Made by a program: the position numbers and the translations under genes
Notes under the pieces: model-generated
The model's database searches: none
Told to the model about the DNA's origin: nothing
The model's input: the letters and a program-made list of their open reading frames with translations, nothing else
Origin: Echinostoma caproni
Taxonomy: Eukaryota > Platyhelminthes > Trematoda > Plagiorchiida > Echinostomatidae
NCBI GenBank assembly: GCA_900618425.1
Contig: UZAN01039973.1
Location: 22,412-86,411 of the forward strand
DNA: 64,000 nucleotides
Direction: 5' to 3'
In this document: positions 46,154 through 58,829 of the stretch, in pieces
Layout: every line of letters starts with the position of its first letter
Position numbering within the stretch: position 1 is the stretch's first letter

Positions 46154-47730
46154 GTTACTTTAAAAGTATAGTATGCAAGAAATGACGGGAAAAATATTAT
46201 ATCGACGAAAATTGTCTTCTTCACATGAAATTTTGAGGAGTATCACCTAAAGAGCAGGTTGCCCCTGAGTGGCCTTGGGCAAAACGTTTCCATGCCCCAC
46301 AGTCTCGTTTGATATTGCGCACAATTACGTAGTAATCACCGTAATAGTAATAACAATAATACTGCATATCTGAAGGACTGGATGAAATTTCACAGGAATA
46401 ATACAACCAATTTCGAAGTGATTACGGCTCATCAAGTATGCATACCCGGTCATCGCTCATCCCCAGGATTTGATATCACTCCAATGCTTTCCTTTCGAAT
46501 GATTTCGCAAAGAAAACCTAGAATTTTACACTTGAAATGAAAAACGCTTCAAACGGCCGACTGTTGATTTGTCAAGCAACTCGCCAGGTCATGCGTGCAT
46601 CGGGTGGCCTTCGAGATAGCCTTCTATTTTTACGAAGGTGATGGGCCGGGGTCGAAGCATGCAATTACTCATGCATGCAATTCTCCCAAGGGTCAAGTGT
46701 TTTCCCCTGACCTTAGACCTTTGTTAAATACAGTAGGCAATAATAAACTCTACGCGCTTCATTTCACTCCGATGTCTGTCATATTGGCATCAAATTAAGA
46801 AATATATTCTCAAAGTATTCGTTGTCGTGGGACCGATAAACCAGATTGCTGTATAATGATAAACCGCACAGTAGGCATTTCAAAAGTGTATTATGTGCAG
46901 TATTGGTGAGACCAAAGAATTTATTTCTCAAGCACACCATCTCGATATATATATATATATGTGTGTGTGTCTGTGTGTATGTGTGTATATAAACTTCCCT
47001 TTCAATCTGTTCAATGAGAATTTTAGCTAGAAATACCATTTTGTCGTCTTCAGCTGATGGCAATAAATTTTCTGTTTACAAGCGAGAACCAAATACCATA
47101 CCAGATACCCTTTCACTACGCGTATATGAAGTGCATGGGATAGCTAAGACAAGTAACAGCAAATTCGAATTTCAACCCGTTTTTTTTTCGTTCCCGTACT
47201 GGAACTCTCGAATAAGGCGGAAGTACGGTCTCGCTTGTGCCGAGGAGTGGCAGCACCGCCAACTCCCTGCTATCATCATCTGTCATTTTAATTTATGTGT
47301 ATCCCAGACAGGTTTGGCATGATCACGGTCCTCCTCATGGAATTTGACTGTAAATTATACACAAACGTGAGACCATTAAAAATGGTATGACATACCCCGT
47401 CCCCCGAGGCTTCCAGGCAGAGTGATCGAGAACTATTGAACTAGACGGTGCACAGCAATTATCCGACAGCCAGGATTCACACAGCGGAATATAAAATTCG
47501 GCTGTGCTTCATGTTGTCTCGTATCCGGCAAAACAGGATCGTTACTCACAAGTCCAGTCAACTTTACCACATGAGCCCTCCTTAATCGATTGTGCATGTG
47601 GCGCGGAAAATTGACCATTTTGTTTGCACTTTTCGCTAGTTCGTAAAAGATTAGTCCGAGTTTTCAATTACTCTAACTCGGATGTCAACAAAACAGTGTC
47701 AGGCCTGCGAACCATTTGAGCAACTCAATC
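44400..47730. other. No recognised gene
   Basis: Intron sequence with CAA-rich stretch (45259-45290), the tetranucleotide array (45945-46153) and a TA/TG run (46945-46990). No additional LNS1 exon could be supported. Confidence 0.5.
45945..46153 (+). repeat. Compound tetranucleotide microsatellite
   Basis: A GACA run (about 45947-45974) is followed by several CTGA runs (45984-46045) and a long GATA run (46061-46153) with small interruptions. Confidence 0.95.
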
Positions 47731-48355
47731 NNNNNNNNNNNNNNNNNNNNNNNNNNNNNNNNNNNNNNNNNNNNNNNNNNNNNNNNNNNNNNNNNNNNNN
47801 NNNNNNNNNNNNNNNNNNNNNNNNNNNNNNNNNNNNNNNNNNNNNNNNNNNNNNNNNNNNNNNNNNNNNNNNNNNNNNNNNNNNNNNNNNNNNNNNNNNN
47901 NNNNNNNNNNNNNNNNNNNNNNNNNNNNNNNNNNNNNNNNNNNNNNNNNNNNNNNNNNNNNNNNNNNNNNNNNNNNNNNNNNNNNNNNNNNNNNNNNNNN
48001 NNNNNNNNNNNNNNNNNNNNNNNNNNNNNNNNNNNNNNNNNNNNNNNNNNNNNNNNNNNNNNNNNNNNNNNNNNNNNNNNNNNNNNNNNNNNNNNNNNNN
48101 NNNNNNNNNNNNNNNNNNNNNNNNNNNNNNNNNNNNNNNNNNNNNNNNNNNNNNNNNNNNNNNNNNNNNNNNNNNNNNNNNNNNNNNNNNNNNNNNNNNN
48201 NNNNNNNNNNNNNNNNNNNNNNNNNNNNNNNNNNNNNNNNNNNNNNNNNNNNNNNNNNNNNNNNNNNNNNNNNNNNNNNNNNNNNNNNNNNNNNNNNNNN
48301 NNNNNNNNNNNNNNNNNNNNNNNNNNNNNNNNNNNNNNNNNNNNNNNNNNNNNNN
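47731..48355. other. Assembly gap
   Basis: 625 N between the two putative LNS1 exons of neurexin. A further LNS1 exon could be hidden here. Confidence 0.99.
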
Positions 48356-49039
48356 TTTACACGATTTCACCGGACAAATGTGTAAGTGAATCACAGCTGA
48401 ATTCGCCACTCATTTATCACGAATATGGGGCTCACCAAATGGGAGTATGGATACTAAATAATTATAAACTTGGATTTATTGATTCGATTAAACTAATTGG
48501 AAAATTAAAGGAACGTAAAATACAGGGGGCGATTGGATTTAAGAAGCCAAACACCAGGTCTATGTGATGAGCTCGGGTATCGTGATTAGAATGATTAAAA
48601 TGGAATTTGAGGGGTAAAAACAATTGGAAAAACTAACTATAGATAATCGATGCGACAAAGTCGGATACAGGAAAATTATATACTCAAAGACCACATTTGA
48701 GTTTAACCTTGAACTAAACAGTACTGAATGGCTAATTTGGTAGTTTACGGTAGCAAAAAGCAGTGAACATCAAAGCGGACTCGAAATCGGAACGGTAGTA
48801 CACCAGACTCGCACCGGTCGACTTCTACTAGTCTGTCACAGTCACTCAATACATGTCTGACTACATTTTCAGATAGCTTGGGCCACATCGCAGTTTCAGG
48901 ATCAGTTTGTACAACCATGAACCATGCACTTGCGTGTGCTGATTTCGGAGAAATTCAACGAGCTAATATTCCAAAGAAATTGAGCAGATGCATGAACGCC
49001 ACTATTTATGATTCCTAGCCATATCACTGCCTGTCTCTA

Positions 49040-49390
49040 ACCATTGATTACGCTGATCCCGAGGTCCCCATCCTAACAGGACCTATGTGACCCAGTCTCC
49101 TGGTTAAGGTTTTCATATCCTCATGCCAGGTTTTCGTTTGACTACTCTTGGTTTTATTCCACCCACTAACTGACTCGGCAAACATCGCTCGCGGTGACAA
49201 TCTACTTTGTGACATGCGTAACACATGCCCAACCAACGCAATGTATGAAAGTCGACCACTTGCCCCAATGAATGACCACGAAAACGAGAGACAGTTCAAC
49301 GAATAACGGTTGCCCATTTGCTTCGTTCGTTGCAGTATGTATCTATCTGTTCTTTTGCTCATGGCAGAACAAATAAGGAGAAATCACATT
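49040..49390 (-). mobile_element. RTE-like 3' fragment
   Basis: The minus strand encodes VGHVLRMSQSRLSPRAMFAE, GWNKTKSSQTKTWHEDMKTL and HIGPVRMGTSGSA. The GHVLRM-x-x-x-RL-x-x-RA-x-F-A-E and TW-x-x-x-MK motifs are the C-terminus of RTE-type elements. It lies just downstream (in gene orientation) of the putative first LNS1 exon. Confidence 0.65.
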
Positions 49391-49554
49391 TGCTTTCGTT
49401 CGTTCAGTTCCAGTTGAATTTTGAAATAAGTCATAGTTGAAAAGAATAAAATGATTGTACATTCAAATTATCCTTTTTTTACACAAACAAAGAACAGTTT
49501 GATCTTAATGGTGTTTATACTATTTTTGTGATTATGGCACACAGCAAAGAAAAC

Positions 49555-49736
49555 CTCGAGAACTGTTTTCTCCCGCCCCGGCACTTTCGGTACGATTACC
49601 ATTATTATTATTATCATTATCGTGTGGTTGGCAGAATGAGGTTGTGAAATAGGCGACTTGGCTAGTGTATAATTTGCTTCCAATCGACCAATTCAATGAT
49701 GCATAATTACCGGGCCCAGAATCAACAAACACATCA
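49555..49736 (-). CDS. nrxn: Putative neurexin exon, start of LNS1
   Basis: Open segment of about 60 codons on the minus strand, bounded by a possible acceptor (cgatag) and a possible donor (CGAG then gttttc), entering in phase 2 and leaving in phase 1. It reads DVFVDSGPGNYASLNWS and later VAYFTTSF. This resembles the first two strands of an LNS (laminin G-like) domain: a hydrophobic strand, a G-x-YA motif, a tryptophan, then a strand ending in an F-x-T-type motif. It lies upstream of certain neurexin exons on the same strand, where LNS1 is expected. The tail (HDNDNNNNGNRTESAGAG) is low-complexity and comes from an AAT repeat. The donor is weak, and the exon holding the signal peptide was not found. 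LNS1 assignment is inference. Confidence 0.45.
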
Positions 49737-50190
49737 CTATCGACCGAGCGAATGGTTAGATTTGACGTGCACGGAATATCCTCTCCCCCGCCCAGATTTG
49801 TCTATGATCCAGTCGGAGGGGTTTTGCACGAGATGATGCAGGTATTTTTCTGATTGAATGTCGGATAGAATTGATGATTCTGGGTTTTTTTCCCGTACAC
49901 ATTTCAGATTTCTCAGTGTCCGTTTTGCATGAATTCGAGTCCCCGAAAAATATATATATATATATATATCAAAACTTATTCCAGTGACATGCACGTAAGC
50001 ATTTTTCTTGATTTCTAAATGTGGATATGAACTAAGTGTTCTCGCACAATTACGCCAACCGAATTGCTCGACTAGCACTGAACAATATAACCAACTGAGT
50101 AAAATAGTTAAATTATTTAGCCGTGATGCTAACTAAAATCCCATTTTCATCTAGTTTATTATTTTATGAATAACATAATGCTTATCTCCT

Positions 50191-50300
50191 CTTCCTCCTC
50201 CTCCTCCTCATCATCATCACCTTCCGAATCATCATCATCATCATCATCGTCATCTTCCGAATCATCATCAGCATCATCATCATCATCATTATAATCGTCA
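50191..50300 (+). repeat. TCA/TCC microsatellite
   Basis: Interrupted TCC and TCA triplets. On the minus strand this reads as a run of aspartate and glutamate codons, which is a by-product of the repeat and not a recognised acidic protein. Confidence 0.85.
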
Positions 50301-50349
50301 GCAGCAGAACCAGCAACTGGGATGATATCTGCAGAAATGAAGAGGACCA

Positions 50350-51794
50350 TAGTCTACTCACTGACAGAGCGACCGTGAATCAGATCACTGGGGGTGTGAT
50401 GAATGACACCCACCAACAATATGCAATGATCTGGGCTTGAAACGATCAAAACCCCATCGAGTGTTTTTGCTAGTTGCGAAATGAAACATTGATTGTATGG
50501 TGCTGTTACACGGATCTTGGCTCTCACAGGAGACCACTTCGTCTCATGTCTATTACGGCCATCACCTTCTCTTCGCTTCTGAAAAACAAAACAGTTTCCG
50601 TCAAATACGCATCAGCCTTATACCCATATGGATGTACGCAACTGTAGTTTATTAAAATAACTCTATGAGCGAATGTAACTGGAAGAAATAGTGGAAATTC
50701 TCGTTTCATTAACGGTACAACGGCGCAGTGCAACTGACCAGCTATGTAAAAGTGGGGGACTCCATGATAAAACACTTTTCAGTAGTGTTCTTCATGTAGT
50801 ATTAATCAAAAACGTGCACCCTAATTGTAAAATTTCGGTTTGTTTTGTCGAAGATGACGTGTGAATTTAAATCCGGGTGCGCCATTCAGCACAAACGATT
50901 CACAGGAGTACTGTTACTATGTTTTATTTCAGTTCTCATTATCATCAATCGTGCCGTTTCATGCACCGGCTTTGGTTTTGCTGTCTTTTGGCTGCCTGTT
51001 TGGGATTAAAGGGACGAATGAATATTGACATGTGGAACACAGAGTCAAAAATAATTCATCTAGACCGGTTGTTACTAGGAGTAAACAGCAGATAGCCAGC
51101 CAGGATAACCCTTGGTGGTTAGTGCTATTCATTACCAATTAGGACTTATTGGGTTTCGAACTCCGGTCGATTCGGTTTATACGTATGCACTACTGATAAT
51201 TTCTTGCAAGTCAAATGAAATAGAATTTCGTTGTTTTCAAAGCTTTTTGCATAATGTAGTGCATAGTTCCTGGGTGTTGTATCTGCCATGCTAAGATATC
51301 AAACCTCTCTGTTGCACCTTTTTGGTAGCAATGACGTATTTACCGTTTTTGATCGATCGATCGATATAATAGCTGATCACTTCCTCTATCCAGACATTTA
51401 GTACAGGTTCTTTCAAACACACACGCACATAACATGGGGTCTAGATTTTTCCATCACATGATCTGTATTGTTTAACAGTAGTTGGAACTTTGTGAGTACA
51501 TGAGCATTCCTTGAGTGCTTTTCATGGACCCATATTTCCCACTTCTTGTTCTAATTGAACAGTTCTCGTGATGATCGGTCATGTGTCTTCTCTTATATTA
51601 CTCGGTGTTTGACAACCGAAAGTTTTGTGCGCTCTTTTGACCCTAGTAGCTGGTGCCTATATCAGCTGTGCGCGATTGACTGTTTCGTGAACTTCCTGCG
51701 GATTTAGTAACGTATTGTTTAAACACCAGTACAAATCGTACGCAGATCAGTTCCGTCTTCGGGCTTGGCGCGTCATTCACGCTTAGCTTAGTGT
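50350..51794. other. No recognised gene
   Basis: Upstream of the putative first LNS1 exon on the gene strand. I looked for a signal-peptide exon and found none convincing. Confidence 0.5.
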
Positions 51795-52135
51795 GGTGAT
51801 TTGCATTCCAAGTAAGACCAGGTACAGTTTCATGTCATCAACTCAAAGTTCAGGTATACCGGGCGAACAGTACATCAGAGTTAGTATATGCAATGCGTCT
51901 GCGCAAACGGTTACGTGATTGGACGATGGTTCTTCAACCAATGAATTTGCTTGTTGCTTTCTATAAAACATGTTTTATTTCTATGACTTAACATTGGCAC
52001 TTTTTGTTACCAATTCTCCGTGTATTTCATTTGTGTCCGCAGTTCGGGCTAGAGCCAATCCAGTTCTGAGCACTACAATACGGGTTCTCGTATTCCTTCA
52101 TTCAGTACTATTCTGATTACCACACTAAGACACCG
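51795..52135 (+). repeat. LTR-like dispersed repeat, copy 2
   Basis: Second copy of the 35.2-kb repeat, same strand: agtttcatgtcatcaactca, aacagtacatcagagttagt, tgcaatgcgtctgcgcaaac, ctataaaacatgttttattt, ctccgtgtatttcatttgtg, gagcactacaatacgggttc. A further 200 bases upstream (from 51590) may belong to it. It has a TATA-like box and no internal coding region. Confidence 0.55.
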
Positions 52136-53054
52136 CACCTATCTAACACTGGGCTTGATCTAACTGAAGGTTATTTGCTTGAATGGTGAAAACATGAACT
52201 AAGCGGAAGGTGAGGGAACGCGTGGTCTACATACATATTGATCCAGCAATGTGCTTGCTACTCCATCTCGCAATGCGTGCTTTATTAACGATGAGGTTCG
52301 ATTCCGCTTTCAGTGTACATGATCAAGATATTCTGTGCCCTGACCTATTGCCTTCTTTGTTCGCCATCGTTGAACCGTATACGTACAGCTTGCTCACGTG
52401 CACATGAATGGATCAATGTACGTACATCTTGTCATGGAGAGAAAACACAGTGGTTTTAGCGAACAAGATGGTTTGCGCCAACTTCTTCCAACGGGCTTAC
52501 ACAGTTACATAGTCAAATTCAAATTCAAATATGCTGCCTCCAGGCCCAAGGAAAATAATTTCAAGTGTTATTGTAGCCTATCTTGCGGATACCGGGTATC
52601 AGGTTGACGATGAAGCATTTCAAATAATCTACAGGGTACACGACCGAACCCTTCGAAAGCCTTCCGTTAACATCACCTCGAAACAGCTGCCGTAGAGGCC
52701 ATTGGATTATTAAGCTCATCGCTATTTTTCTCAAAATCGATTCGTACAATCACTTAGATTGTCTTGGGCATAACATGAACTGCACCCCCGAGATGAACGT
52801 GACCTTCCCCGTGACCCCGCGATCCGAACACGTGATGATACGCCCACATTCTAATCGTTCTCCCAACTGTGTTACGAACACATACTCCCTACTCACATTT
52901 TCCCATCTATACACCAAAACCAATCACAAATGACGACAAATCACACGTAGACATTGAAACACATTTGAATTTGGCCAAATAACTGTATAAACCCGAAGAA
53001 AACGAGCTTATTCGTTAAAACCACTGCGTGTTTCTCTCCAGGCCAAGATAAGAG

Positions 53055-53330
53055 TTTTCTATGATCTATCGGGAACCTTTGATTGGATTGACTTGAATCG
53101 TTTGTGTCCTGCCCGTATTGTCCCTTTGAGTACCATTTGTCTATCTTGCTTCATTTCTGTGACATAGTTTGTCTTCAAAATAGTGACCCAGACGTCCCGG
53201 GTTCGAACCAATCCATCCCGCTGTCCATCTTCCCAATATCTGTATTTTCCCAGTCAGCATTTGTATGGTGGCGGCTCCTTTCCAGAAAATTGATTGTATA
53301 GTTGTAAATTCAATAAATAAAATGAAGTAA
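53055..53330 (+). repeat. Possible tRNA-derived SINE
   Basis: A B-box-like motif (cccgggttcgaaccaatcc) is followed by about 100 bases and an A-rich end with two aataaa motifs (ttcaataaataaaatgaag). No second copy was found here. This could be chance plus a SINE relic. Confidence 0.35.
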
Positions 53331-55134
53331 AAAGACATTTATTATTTATTATTTTGGGGGGAAATGAAGGCATACCACTGATCATCATTATTGTTTCAGT
53401 TATAAAATTTCATATTCAATTGTCCATTCGAATGCGCATGCATTTGGTATGAATTTCTAAGCGGAACGAAATAGACAGCGGGTAAAATTGTCGGATTTTC
53501 ATGATGGAATGGAAATAGGGCAAACGAAACAGTAATGGTAACTGGATCGTACCTACAGACTTGCAGTAGTAAACTATTAAAAGCATCTCAATACTACTAA
53601 ATGTGTTATTGACCAGAACCAAAGTGAATCGTTTTACCAAAAAGAAGTACGCGTAAATCAACTGAATCACAGGATCCGGGGTCCGGAGGCAGTTCAGACT
53701 TGTTTCGAACACGTATTCACTTTCAGGGATACTTCTTCCCTTAGGTAGGATGGGTGGTTCGGTTCAAGAAAGACAAAAAAACTATAGATTACCGGTATCA
53801 GACCTCCGGGTTAGAAAGTAAAATACTATTCAAAACTCGCGCAATAATAGCTAGGCCTTCCCATACTTCTCAGCACCATCTTATTTCAATTTTGTACACA
53901 TCATCAAAATTTTGCTTGAGTAGAAAAAGTTTCAAGCCGCACTGCAATGTGAAAGAGCGAAAACTTGATCCAAATTAAACTGATTTCCTTCTGTACGTTA
54001 AAAAAATACGATTATTTGCTCTCTTTCTATCGTTTACATTTAACTCTTGTTTAACACGGTTCAAAATGGTCAAATCTGTTTCCATTGTTACAGATCTGTA
54101 AAACCCCAGTGTTGCTAATTTCAATCAACACGCACGAAAATGGGGTATGCGTAGGAATCAGGGGGATTTCAATCTTGTTATTTGTTTTTAGCCACTTCTT
54201 ACCGGACATGCAGTTTACTGAACAAATTCACTCAACCAGCACCTCCTCCACCAACACTACACACCTCACCCGTTCCACCGGTCAACCTTTTTCAGGGATG
54301 AACAACAACAACAACAGGGGATCTGGCCAATCCCCATTTCCGGAACAGTTTACATCGTGCTCAATCAACTCAGCATTCATGATCAACGTACATACATACA
54401 ATCGGTTTAGATCCGACTGAACATTACGATCATGTTAAGTGGGCGCTACGACTACACCGGCATACCGGAGACATTCTGTACGGAAATACGCTCACCCGAA
54501 CCTCCACCGGTTCCTTCCTCCCCACCCACTCACACAGGCTAGACTAAAATGTTTAGTAAAAAACACGGAATATTCGACTGAGTGACAGTTTCAACCGCCC
54601 GTGATTATTTGTTTCTCGTGCTCCGCCCCGCCCACCTCCCCGGGTTGGGTCAGTGATGCGATTCCCCGACTGACTACTGATCAACAAGAGCCAAATCAAC
54701 TGATTCCAAGTAGCTCTCTCTCTGTCTCTCGCAGCTGGAATTCCGAAGGTGTTTTTACTGTGAGTCGGTAGACAGGGGACAATTCTAGACGGGATTATTC
54801 GTATTATGAGGGATCCGAAATGAAAATTTATACATGAGAACAGTCCGGTGTCTGGGTTAATTGATCCCGTTGTTTGCGAAGTCAAAAACAATTACAGGTT
54901 ACTGTGATTATTTCAATATCGGAGATATTATAAAGTTCATGAATATGATAGAACCGGGTGATGGGGAAGACAAACACTGAAAGTGTGACCCATTCAGATC
55001 AGGTTTGGGAGGCGCATATTCCACTTGTTTGTGCTGTTCATGTTATGGAACCAGAAAAATCAACAGGAAGATCAACATCCGTTCACCGGGTCTGATGTTT
55101 TAGAAAAATTATTCTGGTTCAATGAGAATGTGTG

Positions 55135-55500
55135 CATGTGTGTGTGTGTGTGCCTATATATCGAGACACATAAAGCACTACACATACACAATATACAGTG
55201 AAGGCCACACCCACTATTCTGCGCGCGTGTGCTTGAGCCAGGGGGTGGGTGCGGCAGGGGGGGGGAATCGGGTGTGTTCATGTGTGGTTGAAAGATAAAA
55301 AAACACAAAGATGGGAAAAAACACTTTCAGCAAACAACATGGCCTATGCCAGAACGGTCGGGTCTCTCTCTGATATATATACGTCAGGTCACGTCGAGGC
55401 CCGAACCACGTTTTTGATGAACGTGTGGATTTCACGTGTGACCCGGGCACATCTGCTCAAATGCTTGTTTGAACAGTAAAAAGACAAACGATGGATTGAA

Positions 55501-55535
<35 letters not shown>
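55135..55535 (+). repeat. Cluster of TG repeats
   Basis: TG runs at 55137-55151 and 55505-55532 with a G run at 55257-55266 between them. Confidence 0.85.
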
Positions 55536-55542
<7 letters not shown>

Positions 55543-56159
55543 GCAGTGAAAACAAGCGGCAGGAAGAATCAAACACTTACAAAGTTCGTTTCTAATTAGC
55601 TTCTCACGTTGGCAAACTGTTCGGCTGTTCGTGCACAAATACTGTGACTAAAGCAGTGAAAGTGTGCCTTTCGCGCTGTGTTGTGTTGTTTTTTTTCGGT
55701 AAGCTAGATGTCATTCTATGTTTGTTTTAGCAGTCATCAGCGTGATGTTCACCAGACGTTTCTCTTGAAATTTTTACTGGAAATAATTTAGCCTCTAAAA
55801 TGACCATGAGTCAATCTTAGACGCTGCTCCGTTAAAGTGTTCTGATAGACAAAACGGAGCGATTTTTGTACCGAAAAGAATAAAGAACAACACAATCAAT
55901 CGTTTCTATCCACTGCTCGAAATCCAATGATTAACTCGTGTTCAATTGTTTTCTATTGCTTAGCAATCGCACTCCACCCGCATTGATTCCAGGAGCAAGG
56001 GATTTTTCACGTGGCTGGTAACTGGCATTCTTGTATCTTGTGCCATCCGGTGTTTCATCATTTCCCGGTCTGATTACATCCGCCACACCTGGTCTGATAC
56101 CATCTTCAGAAAAAGCGGACTAGGGTTAGCGTGAAATTGACCTCATATATATAACTAGT

Positions 56160-56665
56160 AATATGTCTGGGCAAATGGTTATCACTGGTCTGCAGAATTC
56201 TCCTTGTGTCTTAGTCATCCAGTTTCTGATCCTGAGATTGTTCTATCTCTCTGTGTATGAATGACTGGACCGAAGTTCCCAAAAGCAGACGACCGGTTTA
56301 GCAGTTATTGCAGCTCATCGGGGGTGCATATCCGGTAATCTTTTGTCAATGCATTTACATGCCTTTTTATTACACACTGATGTGTGATGAAAAGCAGACG
56401 GGGTGGGCCCCATGGTCACCAAGACCTGCTATTCAGTGATGCTAACTGGTAACCCAAACCCCGGGACTTAAAGTGGCGAATTACATAAAGCCCCTCTAGG
56501 TTAGGCGTTGTATAGATTGGAGAGACAGCAAGGTTATCTACCAAAGGCTATCTAGCAAAGTAGAATGGCAATAGCGGGGCTCGAACCCTGGACCATACGA
56601 TTCAAGCACGCCGGTGAAAGCGACTAAACCACTGCACTATCACCACCCCAATTCGTATACTTGTG
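56160..56665 (-). repeat. tRNA-derived SINE with long body
   Basis: The minus strand starts ggggtggtgatagtgcagtg (A-box-like) and gtccagggttcgagccccgc (a strong B box with a paired T-stem), then a body of up to 450 bases with no coding potential. No second copy was recognised in this window, so the 3' limit is uncertain. Confidence 0.5.
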
Positions 56666-57059
56666 CCCAGGAAGTGTGTTTTCGTCACTATATATATAGG
56701 CACATACGTATACATATTTTCAGTAATTGGTGCGCTTTTTGTGTACATTTTATATCCACCGGCCTTTTGGTGAAAATGGAGGTGCTGGCAAGCTAACAAG
56801 CATCGGGAATCGAAAGGCTGAATAACGAAGGGAATGCAAATAGTTTTAACGCCGACGGCGCATTTGACTGGTGAACAGCAACTTTGCGACTGCAAGAAAA
56901 GCAGCTGAAATCACATGGGCCACGTAAATTGTACTTCGTGATGCTAGAATTGTAATTGTCCCTCCGCATGTGTTGACTATATTGCTTCCTTCTACTACAG
57001 GTAAAATCATGTACATGCTTTGTGCATCCCGAAATGAGGGTATTCATCAACCACATATT

Positions 57060-57775
57060 GTGATATCGTTCGTTCAGTTCTCCTCTATGCTTGTGAGCAC
57101 TTGAATTTGCGAGTAGAAGATATCCGTCGACTAGAAGTTTTCGACTACCGGTGCTTACGTAGTTTAGCCCATGTGGGGTGGGGCGAACGGGTTAGCAATG
57201 TGGAGGTTAGCTACAGTGTTTTTGGGAGTCTATCAGGTATAAATAAGCCTGCTAGCATACCGAATTCAAATTAGTAGACTTCACTGGCTAGGGCACGTAT
57301 TGCGTATGCCTATTCATCGTCTGTCGCACCGTGCTTTGTTCACTGTAGCCAATCCGGGCTGGAGGAAACCGCATGGAGGTCAACAGATGACTTGGAGACG
57401 AGGCATGTAGAAATGCACAGGGCCGTTATTAAGAGTAGGCGTCTCCCGCCTTCCAGATTGGGGTCTGAAAGACTCCACAACCTGTTGATTGGAGACATTG
57501 AAGTATATGGCAGCGAACCGATAGCGGTGGTGTTCTTGTTGCCATTTCATATTAGGTCAGAATGGTTAAAAATTTGTTTGCATTGTTAGATTGTGTACTC
57601 TCTTTCTCTCTCTGTTTGCCAGAGATGTTCATAATTCTTCTCCCCCTTCCTTAAAATCGATCAAATCCTTGTCTAGCTTACACATAACCATAAACCGTGT
57701 ATACATTGCGAGTTGGGCAGCGATCGGTGAAATTCCCTTCACGGTATACTATACGCTATACTACCATAATAATCC
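57060..57775 (+). mobile_element. RTE-like 3' fragment
   Basis: Encodes ISRLHWLGHVLRMPIHRLSH and RALFTVANPGWRKPHGGQQM followed by TW, then RLPDWGLKDS, preceded by a degraded CE-x-x-x-x-RVEDIRRLEVFDYRCLR-type block in broken frames. The 3' UTR (gttgggcagcgatcggtgaa) matches that at 21.09 kb (gtttggcagcgatcagtgaa). Confidence 0.7.
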
Positions 57776-58477
57776 AAGTATGCAAGTAACATTTGAGCAG
57801 GATTGCAAAAAGCAAGAACAAGTAAAGTCAAAACAAAGCGGGTGAAAGGTGAAATTTCCACAACGAAGACAACTTATCTATTTTATCATATGAGTGAGTT
57901 CGGTTCCGGAGCGATCTATTCCGGATTACTGAGGAATCGGGCCATATTAATCCCCACAGAAGTCCAGTAGGACTTGGTGCAAACCAATATACAGTTATGA
58001 TGGGATCAGGTGGAAGAACCGGACACATTTTATAAGATCTGCACTTTTTACGGATGCGAACAGTTATTCAGTAGTTTTGTGGATAACGAGAGATACCGGG
58101 AGATCTGTGTTTTGAAACTAAGAAGAGAGAGAGAGAGAGAATTTCACAGGAATTCTTGCTCCCTCTATATAATTGTGTTAGCGATCAAGAGAACACCTTT
58201 GAGTCCTTTATGAGCATCCTGGGGAAGATTACAGGGGACTCTTAAAGTTAAAAGAACGAAATATAAGCACAAAGAAAACAGCGGTCCAAGATGAAGTTTA
58301 CAAGCGTCGGACATAAAATGAAAATTTACTAATTTTCACCGACAAAGAAATTGATCAGATCAACATAACCTAACAGGTACCGGTTGGTTAACGATTTCAT
58401 CTCCTATGTTTACTAGGGGACAGGATTCTAAAAGATTCGCGTTACGATTCGCCCTGATTTTTGAGCACAAGCTTTGA

Positions 58478-58765
58478 TTAGCCCATTCGATTGTTCAGAG
58501 GCACCAGGCGTTGTTGATGATGTTCGGTGTAGGTCTTACTCCTTTTGAGATCGTTAATTCCCCACGAGGTAATGCATTCAAATGCGATGGAACTGGTTGT
58601 GATAACCAACAAAGAGCACTGGACAGCTATTTGGTCCTGTTTTGAACTCGTCAGCAATGCGTACTTTTTGTGTCCCTGTCCGGACTCGAATCGCGATTCT
58701 TCGGGCTGGGACTTAAAACCCTTACCAAACATTCACCATCTAAAAGGGATTGATTGAAAGTGAAG
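58478..58765 (-). repeat. SINE, family 2
   Basis: On the minus strand it has a clear B-box-like gcgattcgagtccggacagg, then gacacaaaaagtacgcattg, ccagtgctctttgttggtta and ends ctggtgcctctgaacaatcg. It is the least mutated copy of this family in the window and gives its best consensus. Confidence 0.65.
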
Positions 58766-58829
58766 TTGTGTGCATTTGATGGATTAGCAAAGACAGGCCC
58801 AGTTAGAAGGATGTAAATAGGAGAAGCTT

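Larger units (their letters stand above)
52140..56159. other. No recognised gene
   Basis: Contains the possible SINE at 53055 and TG repeats at 55.1-55.5 kb. A plus-strand frame at 54085-54420 is rich in T, S and N codons from simple repeats. Part of this could be neurexin 5' flank or a 5' intron. Confidence 0.45.

Noticed and set aside
46221..46406. Tyrosine-rich minus-strand frame that might be a missing LNS1 strand
   Set aside because: The tyrosines come from a TAT/TAC-type simple repeat, and no LNS motif follows.
50159..50350. Acidic Asp/Glu-rich protein
   Set aside because: It is the translation of TCA/TCC triplet repeats, with no splice or start context.
54085..54420. Ser/Thr/Asn-rich frame as a neurexin N-terminus or another gene
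   Set aside because: On the opposite strand to neurexin and explained by AAC and simple repeats.
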